Positions 8,258 to 17,177 are shown, numbered from the stretch's first letter. The stretch: 64,000 nt of DNA from Fundidesulfovibrio magnetotacticus (GCF_013019105.1 NZ_BLTE01000002.1:62001-126000), one strand, 5' to 3'. Notes: generated by a model not told the origin, from the letters alone. Program-made: numbers and translations.

Positions 8258-8548
8258 GTGAAGCCCGTCGCCGTGGTCGCCACCGTGGTCGCCAGGCCCG
8301 GATGCGAGGCCGCCGTGGAAGCCCGCCTGCGCGCGCTCGTAGCGCCCTCGCGCACCGACAAGGGCTGCATCCGCTACGTGCTGCACAAAAGCCAGGACGA
8401 CCCGCGCGTCTTCGTCTTCATGGAGGCCTGGGAGAGCCGGGCGCTGCTCCAGTCCCACCTGGAGACGGAGCACATCGCCGCCTGGCGCGCCGACGCCCCG
8501 GAACTCATCGAGTCCATGGACGTGAAGGTCCTGGACGATATCGCCTGA
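8258..8548 (+). CDS. Antibiotic biosynthesis monooxygenase domain protein (YgiN-like)
   Basis: A 96-residue dimeric ferredoxin-like barrel (ABM family). Family pattern: VVATVVARPGCEAAVEARLRAL, then DKGCIRYVLHKS, FVFMEAWES and a C-terminal HLETEH segment. E. coli YgiN works on menadiol and quinols, which agrees with its position after an FMN reductase under a YodB-like regulator. The GTG at 8258 has AAGGAGG upstream, 10 bp after the previous stop, so the two genes are cotranscribed. Enzymatic activity is not certain, because many ABM proteins are uncharacterised. Confidence 0.85.
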   Translation: MKPVAVVATVVARPGCEAAVEARLRALVAPSRTDKGCIRYVLHKSQDDPRVFVFMEAWESRALLQSHLETEHIAAWRADAPELIESMDVKVLDDIA

Positions 8549-8556
8549 CGCGCGAA

Positions 8557-8634
8557 TCCCCCGTCCGCCCGCGCTACGCGCAAGCGGACGGGGGACCATC
8601 CGTCAGCCGGGCCGGGGGAGCGATTCCCCGGCCC
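8557..8634. terminator. Two hairpins between convergent genes
   Basis: A 12-bp perfect stem (8557-8568 and 8584-8595) and a second 9-bp stem (8609-8617 and 8626-8634) lie between the ends of the YgiN-like gene and wrbA. Neither has a long T tract, but the place between two converging 3' ends fits bidirectional termination. Confidence 0.55.
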
Positions 8635-8643
8635 TTCGAGCTT

Positions 8644-9255
8644 CTAACCGACCAGTTTCTTGGCGATCTGGGCCACGTGGCGGCCCTGCCAGCGCGCCCC
8701 GGCCAGGTCCGCGTCCGAGGGCAGGCGCGAGCCGTCGCCCCCGGCGATGGTGGTGGCCCCGTAGGGCGAACCGCCCTTCACTTCCTCCACGCCCATCTGG
8801 CCCTGGTAGGCGTAGGGCAGCCCCACAACCACCATGCCCTGGTGCAGGAGCGTCACGTGGAAGGTGAGGATGGTGGACTCCTGCCCGCCGTGCTGCGTGG
8901 CGGAGCTGGCGAACACGGAGCCCGCCTTGCCCACCAGCGCCCCCTGCATCCACAGCTGGCCCGTGGAATCCAGGAACTGGCGCATCTGGCCGCACATGTT
9001 GCCGAAGCGCGTGGGCGTGCCGAAGATGATCGCATCCGCCTTGGCCAGCTCCTCCACGGTGCACACGGGCACGTGGGCCTGGGCCTTCTGGGCCTCCAGA
9101 GCGCCCATCTTGGCCAGCACCTCGTCGGGCAGGGTCTCGGGCACACGGCGGATCAGGGCGCTGGCCCCGTCAACCTCGGCCACGCCCGCGGCCACGGCCT
9201 GGGCCATGGCGTGGATGTGTCCGTACATGGAATAGTAGACGATGAGCACGTTCAT
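8644..9255 (-). CDS. wrbA: NAD(P)H:quinone oxidoreductase, WrbA type
   Basis: A 203-residue flavodoxin-like WrbA, the normal family length. Motifs: the FMN loop [12 protein letters not shown] (7-18), [41 protein letters not shown], and the C-terminal [11 protein letters not shown]. WrbA enzymes reduce quinones by two electrons and avoid semiquinone radicals. The ATG at 9255 has GGAGG upstream. It is transcribed toward the quinone-related operon at 7.6-8.5 kb, making this a small redox-defence cluster. Confidence 0.93.
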   Translation of the reverse strand: MNVLIVYYSMYGHIHAMAQAVAAGVAEVDGASALIRRVPETLPDEVLAKMGALEAQKAQAHVPVCTVEELAKADAIIFGTPTRFGNMCGQMRQFLDSTGQLWMQGALVGKAGSVFASSATQHGGQESTILTFHVTLLHQGMVVVGLPYAYQGQMGVEEVKGGSPYGATTIAGGDGSRLPSDADLAGARWQGRHVAQIAKKLVG

Positions 9256-9324
9256 GGATCGCCTCCGTCGCGATGTTTGAACTCCTCCTACCACGGAAAA
9301 GAAGCCTTGGACACCTCCGTTTCG

Positions 9325-9353
9325 TTGACAGCCGCCCGGCCCGGGCGTAGAGG
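9325..9353 (+). promoter_or_regulatory. kup promoter
   Basis: TTGACA (9325-9330), 17-bp spacer, TAGAGG (9348-9353). The expected start of transcription, near 9360, coincides with the 5' end of the riboswitch aptamer. Confidence 0.6.
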
Positions 9354-9362
9354 CCGGGCCAT

Positions 9363-9515
9363 GCAGCCGAATCCCGCCCGGGGCGGGAGCGGGGGAACCA
9401 CCACGTCGAGCGGGAGCTTCGCCTCCCCCACGGCAGGGGCGCATCGCGGCAACGCGTAGGGCACCTTTCGGCCCGAGCCCGTCAGCTAACCTCGCAGGCT
9501 TCGAAGGGGAGACCT
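9363..9515 (+). ncRNA. c-di-AMP riboswitch (ydaO/yuaA motif)
   Basis: The leader of kup carries the conserved blocks of the ydaO/yuaA class in the right order: GCCGAATCC (9366-9374), GGGGGAACCA (9391-9400), GGGGCGCATC (about 9436-9445), GTAGGGCACCTTTCGGCCCG, and the hallmark GTCAGCTAACCTCGCAGGC (9481-9499), then GGGGAGACC. A short P1 can form between AGCC (9365-9368) and GGCT (9497-9500). This class binds two c-di-AMP molecules and usually switches potassium or cell-wall genes off when c-di-AMP is high. Gene context (potassium uptake) agrees fully. Confidence 0.9.
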
Positions 9516-9524
9516 CCGCCTCGC

Positions 9525-9547
9525 GGGGGCCGCCCTGGCCCCTGTTT
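9525..9547 (+). promoter_or_regulatory. Possible expression-platform hairpin of the kup riboswitch
   Basis: GGGGCC (9526-9531), 5-nt loop, GGCCCC (9537-9542), followed by TGTTT and then the kup Shine-Dalgarno CGGAGG (9549-9554). It could act as a weak terminator that forms when the aptamer is ligand-bound; the short T tract leaves this open. Confidence 0.45.
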
Positions 9548-9559
9548 CCGGAGGTTTCC

Positions 9560-11476
9560 ATGTCTTCCTGTTCCCTGCCGGGGGACGGCCCGGCCCATGG
9601 CCACGGGGCCTGCTCCCCGCGAGAGACCGCATCCCTGGCCCTGGCCGCCCTGGGCATCGTCTACGGCGACATCGGCACCAGCCCCCTCTACACCGTCAAG
9701 GAATGCTTCCACGGCATGCACGCCGTGGCCGTCACGCCGGGCAACGTGCTGGGCGTGCTCTCGCTCATCTTCTGGTCGCTGACCATGGTGGTCAGCTTCA
9801 AGTACGTGGTGTTCATCCTGCGCGCGGACAACAAGGGCGAGGGCGGCATCTTCGCCCTGCTGGCCATGCTGCGCTCCGGCCCCGCCAGCAAGGGGCGGCA
9901 CTGGCCGCACATGATGCTCATGGCCGCCTTCGGCGCTGCGCTGCTTTACGGCGACGGCGTGATCACCCCCGCCATCTCGGTGCTCTCGGCCATCGAGGGC
10001 CTGGAGGTGGCCACGGCGGCGGCCAAGGACTTCGTGGCCCCGCTCACCTGCGTGGTGCTGGTGGGGCTCTTCATGTTCCAGAAGCACGGCACGGCCTCCA
10101 TCGGCCGGGTGTTCGGGCCGGTGATGATCCTTTGGTTCGCCGTGATCGGGGGTCTGGGGGCCGTGGAGATCGCAGGCCACCCGGGCATCCTGGCGGCGCT
10201 GAACCCCCTGTATGCCTGGGATTTCTTCGCCGTGAACCACCTGCACGGCATCGTGGTGCTGGGCTCGGTGGTGCTGTGCATCACCGGCGGCGAGGCCCTC
10301 TACGCCGACATGGGCCACTTCGGGCGCAACCCCATCCGCATCTCCTGGTACGCCGTGGTGCTCCCGGGGCTTCTGCTCAACTACTTCGGCCAGGGCGCTC
10401 TGCTCCTGGACGACCCTGAAAAGGCCTTCAACCCCTTCTACGGTCTGGTGCCCGAGGCCCTGCTCTACCCCATGGTGGCGCTCTCCACGGCGGCCACCAT
10501 CATCGCCTCCCAGGCGCTCATTTCGGGGGTCTATTCGCTCACGCAGCAGGCCATCCAGCTGGGCTTCACCCCGCGCATGCGCATCGTGCACACCTCCGAG
10601 CGCGCGGCGGGCCAGATCTACATGCCCACGGTGAACTGGCTGCTCATGCTGGCCTGCCTGGGGCTGGTGCTGGCCTTCCAGGAATCCAGCCGCCTTGCGG
10701 CGGCCTACGGCATCGCGGTCACGGCCACCATGGCCATCACGTCCATCCTCTATTTCGAAGTGGCCAGGCTCAACTGGAAATGGCCCACCGGCCGGGCGGC
10801 CTGCCTGCTGGTGGTGTTCCTGGCCTTCGACCTGGCCTTCCTTGGGGCCAACCTCCTCAAGTTCGTGGACGGGGGCTGGTTCACCCTGAGCCTGGCCCTG
10901 GGCGTGCTGGCGGTGATGGTCACGTGGCGCGACGGCCGCTCCTTCCTGGCCAGGCACTACGGCCGCATGCGCGTGCCCGTGGACGTGTTCCTGCGCGACG
11001 TGGCGGCGCATCCGCCCGTGCGCACCCCGGGCACGGCGGTGTTCATGTCCATCTCGCCCGAGGGCGTGCCCCACACGCTCCTGCACCACCTCAAGCACGA
11101 GGAGGCGCTGCACGAGCGCGTGGTGCTGCTCTCCATCCTCGCCGCCGAGACCCCCCGCGTGGACGACGCCCACCGCGTGGAGGCCCAGGCCCTGGGACAG
11201 GGCTTCTACCGCCTGACGGCCCGCTACGGTTTCATGGAGACGCCCAACGTCACGGACATCCTGGAACTGGCCGGGGAAAAAGACTTGTACCTGGACGTTT
11301 ACGCCACTTCCTTCTATCTTGGCCGGGAGACGCTGCTCACCTCGGGCGACTCCGGCATGGCCAACTGGCGCAAGACGCTCTTCGCGTTCCTCTCGCGCAA
11401 CGCCTGGAACGCCACATCGTTCTTCGGCATCCCGCCGGGGCGCGTGGTGGAACTGGGCAACCAGGTGGAAATCTAG
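9560..11476 (+). CDS. kup: Low-affinity potassium uptake protein Kup
   Basis: A 638-residue proton-coupled K+ importer of the HAK/KUP/KT family, near E. coli Kup (622). It has about 12 membrane helices in residues 25-440 and a soluble C-terminal third. Motifs: [17 protein letters not shown] (32-48), the [18 protein letters not shown] signature, and [18 protein letters not shown] precedes the ATG. The gene sits behind a c-di-AMP riboswitch, so import is expected to fall when c-di-AMP rises. A YidE/AspT-type carrier follows 158 bp downstream and may be cotranscribed. Confidence 0.95.
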   Translation: MSSCSLPGDGPAHGHGACSPRETASLALAALGIVYGDIGTSPLYTVKECFHGMHAVAVTPGNVLGVLSLIFWSLTMVVSFKYVVFILRADNKGEGGIFALLAMLRSGPASKGRHWPHMMLMAAFGAALLYGDGVITPAISVLSAIEGLEVATAAAKDFVAPLTCVVLVGLFMFQKHGTASIGRVFGPVMILWFAVIGGLGAVEIAGHPGILAALNPLYAWDFFAVNHLHGIVVLGSVVLCITGGEALYADMGHFGRNPIRISWYAVVLPGLLLNYFGQGALLLDDPEKAFNPFYGLVPEALLYPMVALSTAATIIASQALISGVYSLTQQAIQLGFTPRMRIVHTSERAAGQIYMPTVNWLLMLACLGLVLAFQESSRLAAAYGIAVTATMAITSILYFEVARLNWKWPTGRAACLLVVFLAFDLAFLGANLLKFVDGGWFTLSLALGVLAVMVTWRDGRSFLARHYGRMRVPVDVFLRDVAAHPPVRTPGTAVFMSISPEGVPHTLLHHLKHEEALHERVVLLSILAAETPRVDDAHRVEAQALGQGFYRLTARYGFMETPNVTDILELAGEKDLYLDVYATSFYLGRETLLTSGDSGMANWRKTLFAFLSRNAWNATSFFGIPPGRVVELGNQVEI

Positions 11477-11634
11477 GCCGGACGGCCCCCGGCCTGCGGC
11501 CCTCGGGCGAGCGCGATCCCGGCGCGCCGCGGCCGGACGGGCATCGGGTCCGGCCGGACGGCGCGCGGGCGAAGCGCCGGTCCAACGCCCGCACACCACG
11601 CCCGCCCGACCATGGGTCAGGCGGCGGAGACGCC

Positions 11635-13311
11635 ATGAACTGGTTCGCGCAGTTGTTCACGAATCACACCCCCGCCCAGGCCGTGGTGGTCCTGAGCCTG
11701 GCGGTGGTGCTTGGCCTGGCCCTGGGCAGGGTGCGGGTGATGGGCATCAGCCTGGGCGTGGGGGGCGTGCTCTTCAGCGCCCTGGCCCTGGGGCACCTGG
11801 GATTCTCCCTGAACCACGAGGTGATGGAGTTCGCCCGGGAGTTCGGGCTCATCCTCTTCGTCTACACCATCGGCATGCAGGTTGGGCCCGGTTTCGCGGA
11901 CTCACTGCGCCGCCGGGGCTTCCGGCTCAACGCCATGGCCGCGCTCATCGTGGCCCTGGGCGTGGCCATCACGGCGCTTCTGCACGTGTACGGCGGGCTC
12001 CCCGTGCCCGTGGCCGTGGGGCTCTTCAGCGGCGGCACCACCAACACGCCCTCCCTGGCGGCGGCCGCCCAGGCCTTCCAGGAGGTCATGCCCCAGGGCG
12101 CGGCCCAGGCCGTGGGCGAGGCGGGCCTGGGCTACGCGGTGGCCTACCCCTTCGGCATCTTCGGCATCATCCTGGTGATGCTCCTCATCCGCCTGATCTT
12201 CCGCATCGACCCGGCCCGCGAGCTGCGCCAGATGGAGGAGATGGCCCGCGCCCAGTCCCCGCCCCTGGAGACCGTGACCCTCGAGGTGGCCAACCCCGGC
12301 CTGGAGGGCCTGACCCTGGGCCAGGCCCCGGGCCTGACGGAGACCGGCGCGGCCGTTTCGCGCGTGATGCTGGCGGGCCAGGTGAGCGTGGCCGTGCCCT
12401 CCACCGTGCTCCGGCAGGGGATGCTCCTGCACGCGGTGGGACGCCCCGACGTGCTGGAGAAGCTCGCCGTGCTGGTTGGCCGCGTGAGCCGGACCCACCT
12501 GCCCGCCGTGCCCGGCCCCCTGGAGATGCGCCGCTTCGTGATCACGCGCTCCCAGGTGGTGGGCAAGAGCGTGGCGGAGCTCAAGCTGGCCGAGACCTTC
12601 GAGGTGAACCCCACGCGCCTTGGCCGCGCGGGCATGCAGTTCACCCCCGGCCCCGACGTGCACCTGCACCTGGGCGACGTGCTCCAGGTGGTGGGCCAGC
12701 CCGAGCGCCTGGCCCAGGTGGAGCGCCTGCTGGGCAACCAGGCCAAGGACCTGGACCACCCCCACGTGCTGCCCATCTTTCTGGGCATCCTGCTGGGCAC
12801 GGTGGCCGGGGCCATCCCCGTGGCCCTGCCGGGGCTGCCCTCGGGCATCAAGCTCGGCGTGGCGGGGGGGCCGCTCCTGGTGTCCATCCTCCTGTCGCGG
12901 CTGCACCACTTCGGGGGGCTGGTGTGGTACATGCACCCCGGGGCGAATCTCATCCTTCGCGAGGTGGGCATCAGCCTCTTCCTGGGCTGCGTGGGCCTTG
13001 GCGCGGGCGGACGCTTCGTGGCGGCCATCGCCGGGGGCGAGGGGCTCTACTGGCTGGCGGCCGGGGCGGCCATCACCTTCGTGCCGCTCTTCGTGGCCGG
13101 GCTCATCGGGCGCGTGTTCCTCAAGTGCAACTACGCCTCCATGTGCGGCCTGCTGGCCGGGTCCATGACCGATCCGCCCGCCCTGGCCTTCGCCGGGCAG
13201 ATGCTGAAAAGCGACGCCCCGGCCTCGGTGTACGCCACGGTCTACCCTTTGGTGATGATCCTTCGCATCCTGGCCGGGCAGCTCCTGGTGCTGCTCATGG
13301 CCTCCGGCTGA
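11635..13311 (+). CDS. AspT/YidE/YbjL-type transporter with two RCK_C domains
   Basis: A 558-residue inner-membrane protein with the duplicated 'aspartate-alanine antiporter' fold. N-terminal helices cover about residues 15-185 (FSGGTTNTPSLAAAAQAF is the family motif); two TrkA-C/RCK_C regulatory domains lie between about 205 and 370; a second helix block with LGCVGLGAGGRFVAA and AGSMTDPPALAFA follows. RCK_C domains often bind nucleotides, including c-di-AMP in some bacteria, which is suggestive next to the riboswitch-controlled kup. Substrate unknown (anion or amino acid). It starts at ATG 11635 after GGCGGAGA. Confidence 0.88.
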   Translation: MNWFAQLFTNHTPAQAVVVLSLAVVLGLALGRVRVMGISLGVGGVLFSALALGHLGFSLNHEVMEFAREFGLILFVYTIGMQVGPGFADSLRRRGFRLNAMAALIVALGVAITALLHVYGGLPVPVAVGLFSGGTTNTPSLAAAAQAFQEVMPQGAAQAVGEAGLGYAVAYPFGIFGIILVMLLIRLIFRIDPARELRQMEEMARAQSPPLETVTLEVANPGLEGLTLGQAPGLTETGAAVSRVMLAGQVSVAVPSTVLRQGMLLHAVGRPDVLEKLAVLVGRVSRTHLPAVPGPLEMRRFVITRSQVVGKSVAELKLAETFEVNPTRLGRAGMQFTPGPDVHLHLGDVLQVVGQPERLAQVERLLGNQAKDLDHPHVLPIFLGILLGTVAGAIPVALPGLPSGIKLGVAGGPLLVSILLSRLHHFGGLVWYMHPGANLILREVGISLFLGCVGLGAGGRFVAAIAGGEGLYWLAAGAAITFVPLFVAGLIGRVFLKCNYASMCGLLAGSMTDPPALAFAGQMLKSDAPASVYATVYPLVMILRILAGQLLVLLMASG

Positions 13312-13371
13312 GGCGGCGTTTCCCACGAACACCCCGCGCGGCGTCGATCCGCCGCCCAGGCAAGGATTCCC

Positions 13372-14571
13372 ATGACCGACCCCGAAGCCTCCCCGGCGGC
13401 CCCGACCCCGGCCGCGCGCCCCGCCCCCAAGGGCCGCGTGCTCTTCGTGGACGACGAGCAGAAGGTGCTGGACGCCTTGCGCCTGAACCTCAAGCGCCGC
13501 TACGACGTGCATCTGGCCCCGGGACCGCGCGAGGCCCTGGAGAAGATCACCTCGGAAGGCCCCTTCCACGTGGTGGTCTCCGACTTCAAGATGCCCGGCA
13601 TGAACGGCGTGGAGCTGCTCACGCGGGTGAAGGCCGTCTCGCCCAAGAGCGTGCGCGTCATGCTCACGGGCCACGCGGACATGGACGTGGCCATCGACGC
13701 CGTGAACTCCGGCAGCGTCTTCCGCTTCCTCACCAAGCCCTGCTCCATGGATCAGCTCACCACGGCCGTGGACGCGGCCCTGGAGCAGAACAGGCTGCTC
13801 AACCTGGAGAAGGACCTCCTGCGCAACACGCTCCTGGGCAGCGTGAGCGTGATCGTGGAGATCCTTTCCATGGTCAATCCCCAGGCGTTCGGCCGCTCCG
13901 ACCGCATCCGGCGGCTGGTGACGGGGCTGGCCAAGGAGATGAAGCTGCCCGGGGCCAGCAAATACGAGCTGGCGGCGCTGCTCTCCCAGCTCGGCTGCGT
14001 CACCGTGCCGAACGACATCCTCACCAAGCGCTACTCCGGCCTCCAGCTGGACCCCGAGGAGCAGCACGCCTTCGACCTGGGCATCCGCACGGCCTCGACG
14101 CTCATCAAGAAGATTCCCCGCATGGAAGAGGTGGCCGACATCATCCTCTGCCAGCTGGACTCCCCCGAGGCGGGCATCGAGGGCACCCTGGGCGCGCGCC
14201 TGCTGCTCCTGGCCCTGGACTACGACGACCTGCTCCTGGCCGGAAAGACCCAGCAACAGGCCCTGGACGCCCTGAGCGAACGCCCCACGCGCTACGGCGC
14301 GCCGCTCCTGGCCGCGCTGGAAGCCCTGGTGGCCGGGGAGGACTGCCGTCAGATCCGCGACGTGCGCCTGCCGGGCCTGGCCCCGGGCATGATCCTGGCC
14401 GCGGACTTGCGCGCCGTGGACGGCACGCTCATGCTCTCGCGCGGGCTGGCCATCACGGAATTCATCCTGGAGCGCCTGCACTCGCTCTCGGCCATCGTGC
14501 CCATCCACGAGCCCATCCGGGTCTACGAGGGCCAGAGCAAGGCCTGCCCGCCCCCGCCCGGCGCGCGCTGA
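13372..14571 (+). CDS. Response regulator with degenerate HD-GYP-like domain
   Basis: 399 residues: an intact REC domain (acidic D27 D28, phospho-acceptor D71 in VVSDFKMPGMNG, K122 in FLTKP), then an HD-GYP-like helical domain (about 150-330) and a C-terminal all-alpha/beta tail (LPGLAPGMILAADL). Where active HD-GYP proteins have LLHDIGK the sequence reads LLSQLGC (204-210), and the HHE and GYP motifs are absent, so c-di-GMP hydrolysis is not expected. It more likely acts as a phosphorylation-controlled scaffold or c-di-GMP/partner binder. No histidine kinase is adjacent. The ATG has AAGGA upstream. Confidence 0.85.
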   Translation: MTDPEASPAAPTPAARPAPKGRVLFVDDEQKVLDALRLNLKRRYDVHLAPGPREALEKITSEGPFHVVVSDFKMPGMNGVELLTRVKAVSPKSVRVMLTGHADMDVAIDAVNSGSVFRFLTKPCSMDQLTTAVDAALEQNRLLNLEKDLLRNTLLGSVSVIVEILSMVNPQAFGRSDRIRRLVTGLAKEMKLPGASKYELAALLSQLGCVTVPNDILTKRYSGLQLDPEEQHAFDLGIRTASTLIKKIPRMEEVADIILCQLDSPEAGIEGTLGARLLLLALDYDDLLLAGKTQQQALDALSERPTRYGAPLLAALEALVAGEDCRQIRDVRLPGLAPGMILAADLRAVDGTLMLSRGLAITEFILERLHSLSAIVPIHEPIRVYEGQSKACPPPPGAR

Positions 14572-14573
14572 AC

Positions 14574-14610
14574 GAAAAAGCCCGTCCGGGCCGGAAGGCG
14601 CGGACGGGCC
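14574..14610 (-). terminator. Terminator of the garR-hyi unit
   Basis: A 9-bp GC stem (14580-14588 and 14601-14609) with a 12-nt loop; read on the minus strand it is followed by CTTTTTCG. It lies about 70 bp past the garR stop, and only 3-8 bp after the plus-strand gene ends, so it separates the convergent units. Confidence 0.75.
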
Positions 14611-14678
14611 TGAATTGCGTGGAGCGGGCCGCCAGCGCGCGGAGCGCCCCGCCCGCGCCCGGCTGGCCACGCCCGGGA

Positions 14679-15575
14679 CTACTCCTTCGCGCGCCGGGCC
14701 TCCACGCCCGCCAGCTTCTCCCAGTGGCGGATCAGCGCGCCGTGGTCGGCGTCGCCCAGGCCCGAGGCCATGAGCCCCTGCATCACCTCCATGAGCTGCG
14801 CCGTGAGCGGCAGGGGCACGCCCAGGGCGTGGGAGGTCTCCAGCACGTTGCCCAGGTCCTTGGCGTGCAGGCGGATGCGGAAGCCCGGGTCGAACTTGCC
14901 GTCCATCACCAGGGGGGCCTTGGCGTCGAAGGCCGTGCTGCCCGCCAGTCCGGCGCGGATGGCCTTGTGCACCACGTCGGGGCCGACCCCGGCCTTGGCC
15001 GCCAGCACCAACGCCTCGGACATGGCCGCGATGTTGCCCGCCACCATGATCTGGTTGGCCAGCTTGGCCACGTTGCCCGCCCCCGCCTCGCCCACGTGGG
15101 TCACGGTGGCGGCCATGGTCTGGAGCACGGGGAGGCAGCGCTCGAAATCGGCCTGGGCGCCGCCGGCCATCACGGCCAGGGTCCCTTCCACGGCCTTGGG
15201 CTCGCCGCCGCTCACCGGGGCGTCCACCATGCCCACGCCCTTGGCGGCCAATTCGGCGGCGATCTCGCGCACGGCCAGGGGCGCGATGGAGCTCATGTCC
15301 GCCAGCACCAGTCCCGGGGCCGCGCCCTCGGCCACGCCGCCCGGGCCCAGGACCACCTGGCGCACCTCGGGGGAGTTGGGCAGCATGGTGATCACCACGT
15401 CCGAGGCGGCGGCCACCTCGGCGGGCGTGGCGGCGGCCTTGGCCCCGGCCGCCGCGAGTTCGTCCACGGCGGACCGGGTGCGGCTGGTCACGGTGAGGGG
15501 GAAGCCGCCCTTGAGAATGTTCTTGGCCATGGGCTTGCCCATGATCCCCAGGCCGATGAAACCGACGCGCAGCAT
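14679..15575 (-). CDS. garR: 2-hydroxy-3-oxopropionate (tartronate semialdehyde) reductase
   Basis: A 298-residue beta-hydroxyacid dehydrogenase. The Rossmann dinucleotide motif is VGFIGLGIMGKPMAKN (4-19); the family signatures DAPVSGGEPKAVEGTLAVMAGG and KLANQ (catalytic Lys) follow, then HAKDLGNVLETSHALGVPLPLTAQLMEVM, which is closest to GarR/GlxR rather than to 3-hydroxyisobutyrate dehydrogenase. It reduces tartronate semialdehyde to D-glycerate with NAD(P)H. It forms an operon with hydroxypyruvate isomerase upstream, as in glyoxylate operons; a glyoxylate carboligase gene is not in the window. Confidence 0.88.
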   Translation of the reverse strand: MLRVGFIGLGIMGKPMAKNILKGGFPLTVTSRTRSAVDELAAAGAKAAATPAEVAAASDVVITMLPNSPEVRQVVLGPGGVAEGAAPGLVLADMSSIAPLAVREIAAELAAKGVGMVDAPVSGGEPKAVEGTLAVMAGGAQADFERCLPVLQTMAATVTHVGEAGAGNVAKLANQIMVAGNIAAMSEALVLAAKAGVGPDVVHKAIRAGLAGSTAFDAKAPLVMDGKFDPGFRIRLHAKDLGNVLETSHALGVPLPLTAQLMEVMQGLMASGLGDADHGALIRHWEKLAGVEARRAKE

Positions 15576-15650
15576 AGCGTTCTCCTTTGGATGACGATTC
15601 GCCGGTGGCGACCTGCCGTTCGGCGTTCCCGGGAGAGTCCGGGGCAGCCT

Positions 15651-16436
15651 TTACGGCGTGTAGCCGTATTCGGCGATCCAGCCCAGGGAGCCCGCCGTGT
15701 CCGGGGCGGGCACGTACTCCAGGCCCACGTGCCCCGTGTAGCCCATGCGGTCCAGCTCGGCCAACAGGAAGCGGTAGTCGATCTCGCCCGTGCCGGGCTG
15801 GTGGCGGCCGGGGTTGTCGGCGATCTGCACGTGCCCGATGCGCTCAAGATTGGCGCGCAGCGTGGCGGTCAGCTCGCCCTCCTCGCGCTGGGCGTGGTAG
15901 ACGTCGTATTGCAGGAACACGTTGGGACGCCCCACGGCATCGATGAGCCGGAGCACCTGGGCCGTGCCGTGCAGGAAGAACCCGGGGATGTCCTTGCGGT
16001 TGATGAACTCCACCAGCAGCGAGGCCCCCACGGCCGCCAGGGCGTCGGCCGCGTGGGCGGCGTTCTCGGCCAGGGCGTCCCAGGCCGCCTCGCAGGAGAC
16101 GCCGGGGGGCAGCTTGCCCGCCAGGCAGTTCACCCGCGTCACGCCCAGGGCCTGGGCGTATTCCACGGCGCGCTCCACGCCCTGGCGGAACTCGGCCTTG
16201 CGGGCCGGGTCCGCGGCGATGCCCCGGTCCCCGGTGGCCCAGTCCCCGGCGGGCAGGTTGAAGAGCGCCTGGGTCAGGCCGTTGTCGCGCAGGAGCCCGG
16301 CCAGACGCTCGGGCTCGTAGGGGTAGGGGAAAAGGTATTCCACGGCCTTGAACCCGGAACGGGCGGCCAGGGCGAAGCGCTCCTCGAAGGGGGACTCGGT
16401 GTAGAGCATGGTCAGGTTGGCGCTGAAGCGTGGCAC
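15651..16436 (-). CDS. hyi: Hydroxypyruvate isomerase
   Basis: A 261-residue TIM-barrel isomerase aligning end to end with E. coli Hyi: RFSANLTMLY at the start, HNLPAGDWA-like FNLPAGDWATGDRGIAA (about 78-94), VNCLAGK, INRKDIPGFFLHGT, QYDVYHAQREEGELT and GHVQIADNPGRHQPGTGEIDY. It interconverts hydroxypyruvate and tartronate semialdehyde, supplying GarR downstream. Transcribed with garR and, 3 bp upstream, the GntR-type regulator, so the three form one unit. Confidence 0.92.
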   Translation of the reverse strand: MPRFSANLTMLYTESPFEERFALAARSGFKAVEYLFPYPYEPERLAGLLRDNGLTQALFNLPAGDWATGDRGIAADPARKAEFRQGVERAVEYAQALGVTRVNCLAGKLPPGVSCEAAWDALAENAAHAADALAAVGASLLVEFINRKDIPGFFLHGTAQVLRLIDAVGRPNVFLQYDVYHAQREEGELTATLRANLERIGHVQIADNPGRHQPGTGEIDYRFLLAELDRMGYTGHVGLEYVPAPDTAGSLGWIAEYGYTP

Positions 16437-16439
16437 GGG

Positions 16440-17111
16440 TCACCTCCCTGTGAGGGCTGGGGGTTGCGGGAGCGTTTCGCGCAGCGCGTCCAGCGAACGC
16501 TGGATGTGGCGGCGCATGGCCAGGGCCGCGCCCTCGGGGCTCTGCGCCTCCAGGGCCTGGATCACGGCCAGGTGTTCGGGCGCGGTGTCCTCCCAGGGCC
16601 TGGGCGTGCCGTGCAGATAGAGCCCGGCGAGCATGTTCAGGGGCTCCAGGGAGCGCAGCAGGAAGCGGTTGCCGGAGAGCTCGGCCAGCCGCCAGTGGAA
16701 GAGGCGGTCGCTCTCCACGAAGGCGGCGCAGTGCTCCGGGGTGTCGGGGGAGCGGGCCAGCTCCTCCCAGCGCGCGCGCAGGGCGCGGGCCTCGGCGGGC
16801 TCGATGCGCCGCGCGGCCAGTTCGGCGGCCATGGGCTCCAGGCGCAGGCGCACCTCCAGGAGGTCGGCCAGGGAGGCGTCGTCCAGGGCGGCCACGCTGG
16901 CCCCGCAGCGGGGCTTCCACACGGCCAGGCCCTCCAGGGTCAGGCGTTTGAGGGCGGCGATGAGCGGCGTGCGGCTCACACCCAGGCGCAGGGCAAGGTC
17001 CTCCTGGCGCAGGCGCGATCCGGGGGGCAGCGCGCCCGAGGCGATCATGCCGCGCAGGCGCGCAAGCACCTGGTCTTCAAGGTTCTCGTGGCGGATGGGC
17101 GGTGTGTCCAT
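16440..17111 (-). CDS. GntR family regulator, FCD (FadR) subfamily
   Basis: A 223-residue regulator: an N-terminal winged helix (LRLGVSRTPLIAALKRLTLEGL, about 43-64) and a C-terminal all-helical FCD ligand domain with conserved Arg/Glu/His (EVRLRLEPMAAELAARR, DRLFHWRLAELSGN, RHIQRSLDAL). The start is the ATG at 17111; longer frames run into the promoter. It is the first gene before hyi and garR, so it probably controls glyoxylate or hydroxyacid use; FCD proteins usually bind organic acids. Confidence 0.88.
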   Translation of the reverse strand: MDTPPIRHENLEDQVLARLRGMIASGALPPGSRLRQEDLALRLGVSRTPLIAALKRLTLEGLAVWKPRCGASVAALDDASLADLLEVRLRLEPMAAELAARRIEPAEARALRARWEELARSPDTPEHCAAFVESDRLFHWRLAELSGNRFLLRSLEPLNMLAGLYLHGTPRPWEDTAPEHLAVIQALEAQSPEGAALAMRRHIQRSLDALRETLPQPPALTGR

Positions 17112-17148
17112 GGGCCGGGCATAGTGCAGGGGTTTGCAGAGGTCAAGT

Positions 17149-17177
17149 ATTTTGCATTCTGTATTCAATCGTTTCAA
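17149..17177 (-). promoter_or_regulatory. Promoter of the GntR-hyi-garR unit
   Basis: On the minus strand, TTGAAA (17172-17177), 17-bp spacer, CAAAAT (17149-17154), about 38 bp before the GntR start, inside an AT-rich patch that stands out from its surroundings. An overlapping alternative, TTGACC-N17-TATGCC, would place the transcription start almost at the ATG. Confidence 0.5.

Noticed and set aside
11531-11555. 8-bp GC hairpin between kup and the YidE-type gene as a terminator
   Set aside because: No T tract follows; readthrough from kup is at least as likely.
17142-17170. Cobalamin or metal box in the AT-rich patch before the GntR gene
   Set aside because: The patch is explained by minus-strand promoter elements; no FadR-type TGGT-N3-ACCA palindrome is present either.
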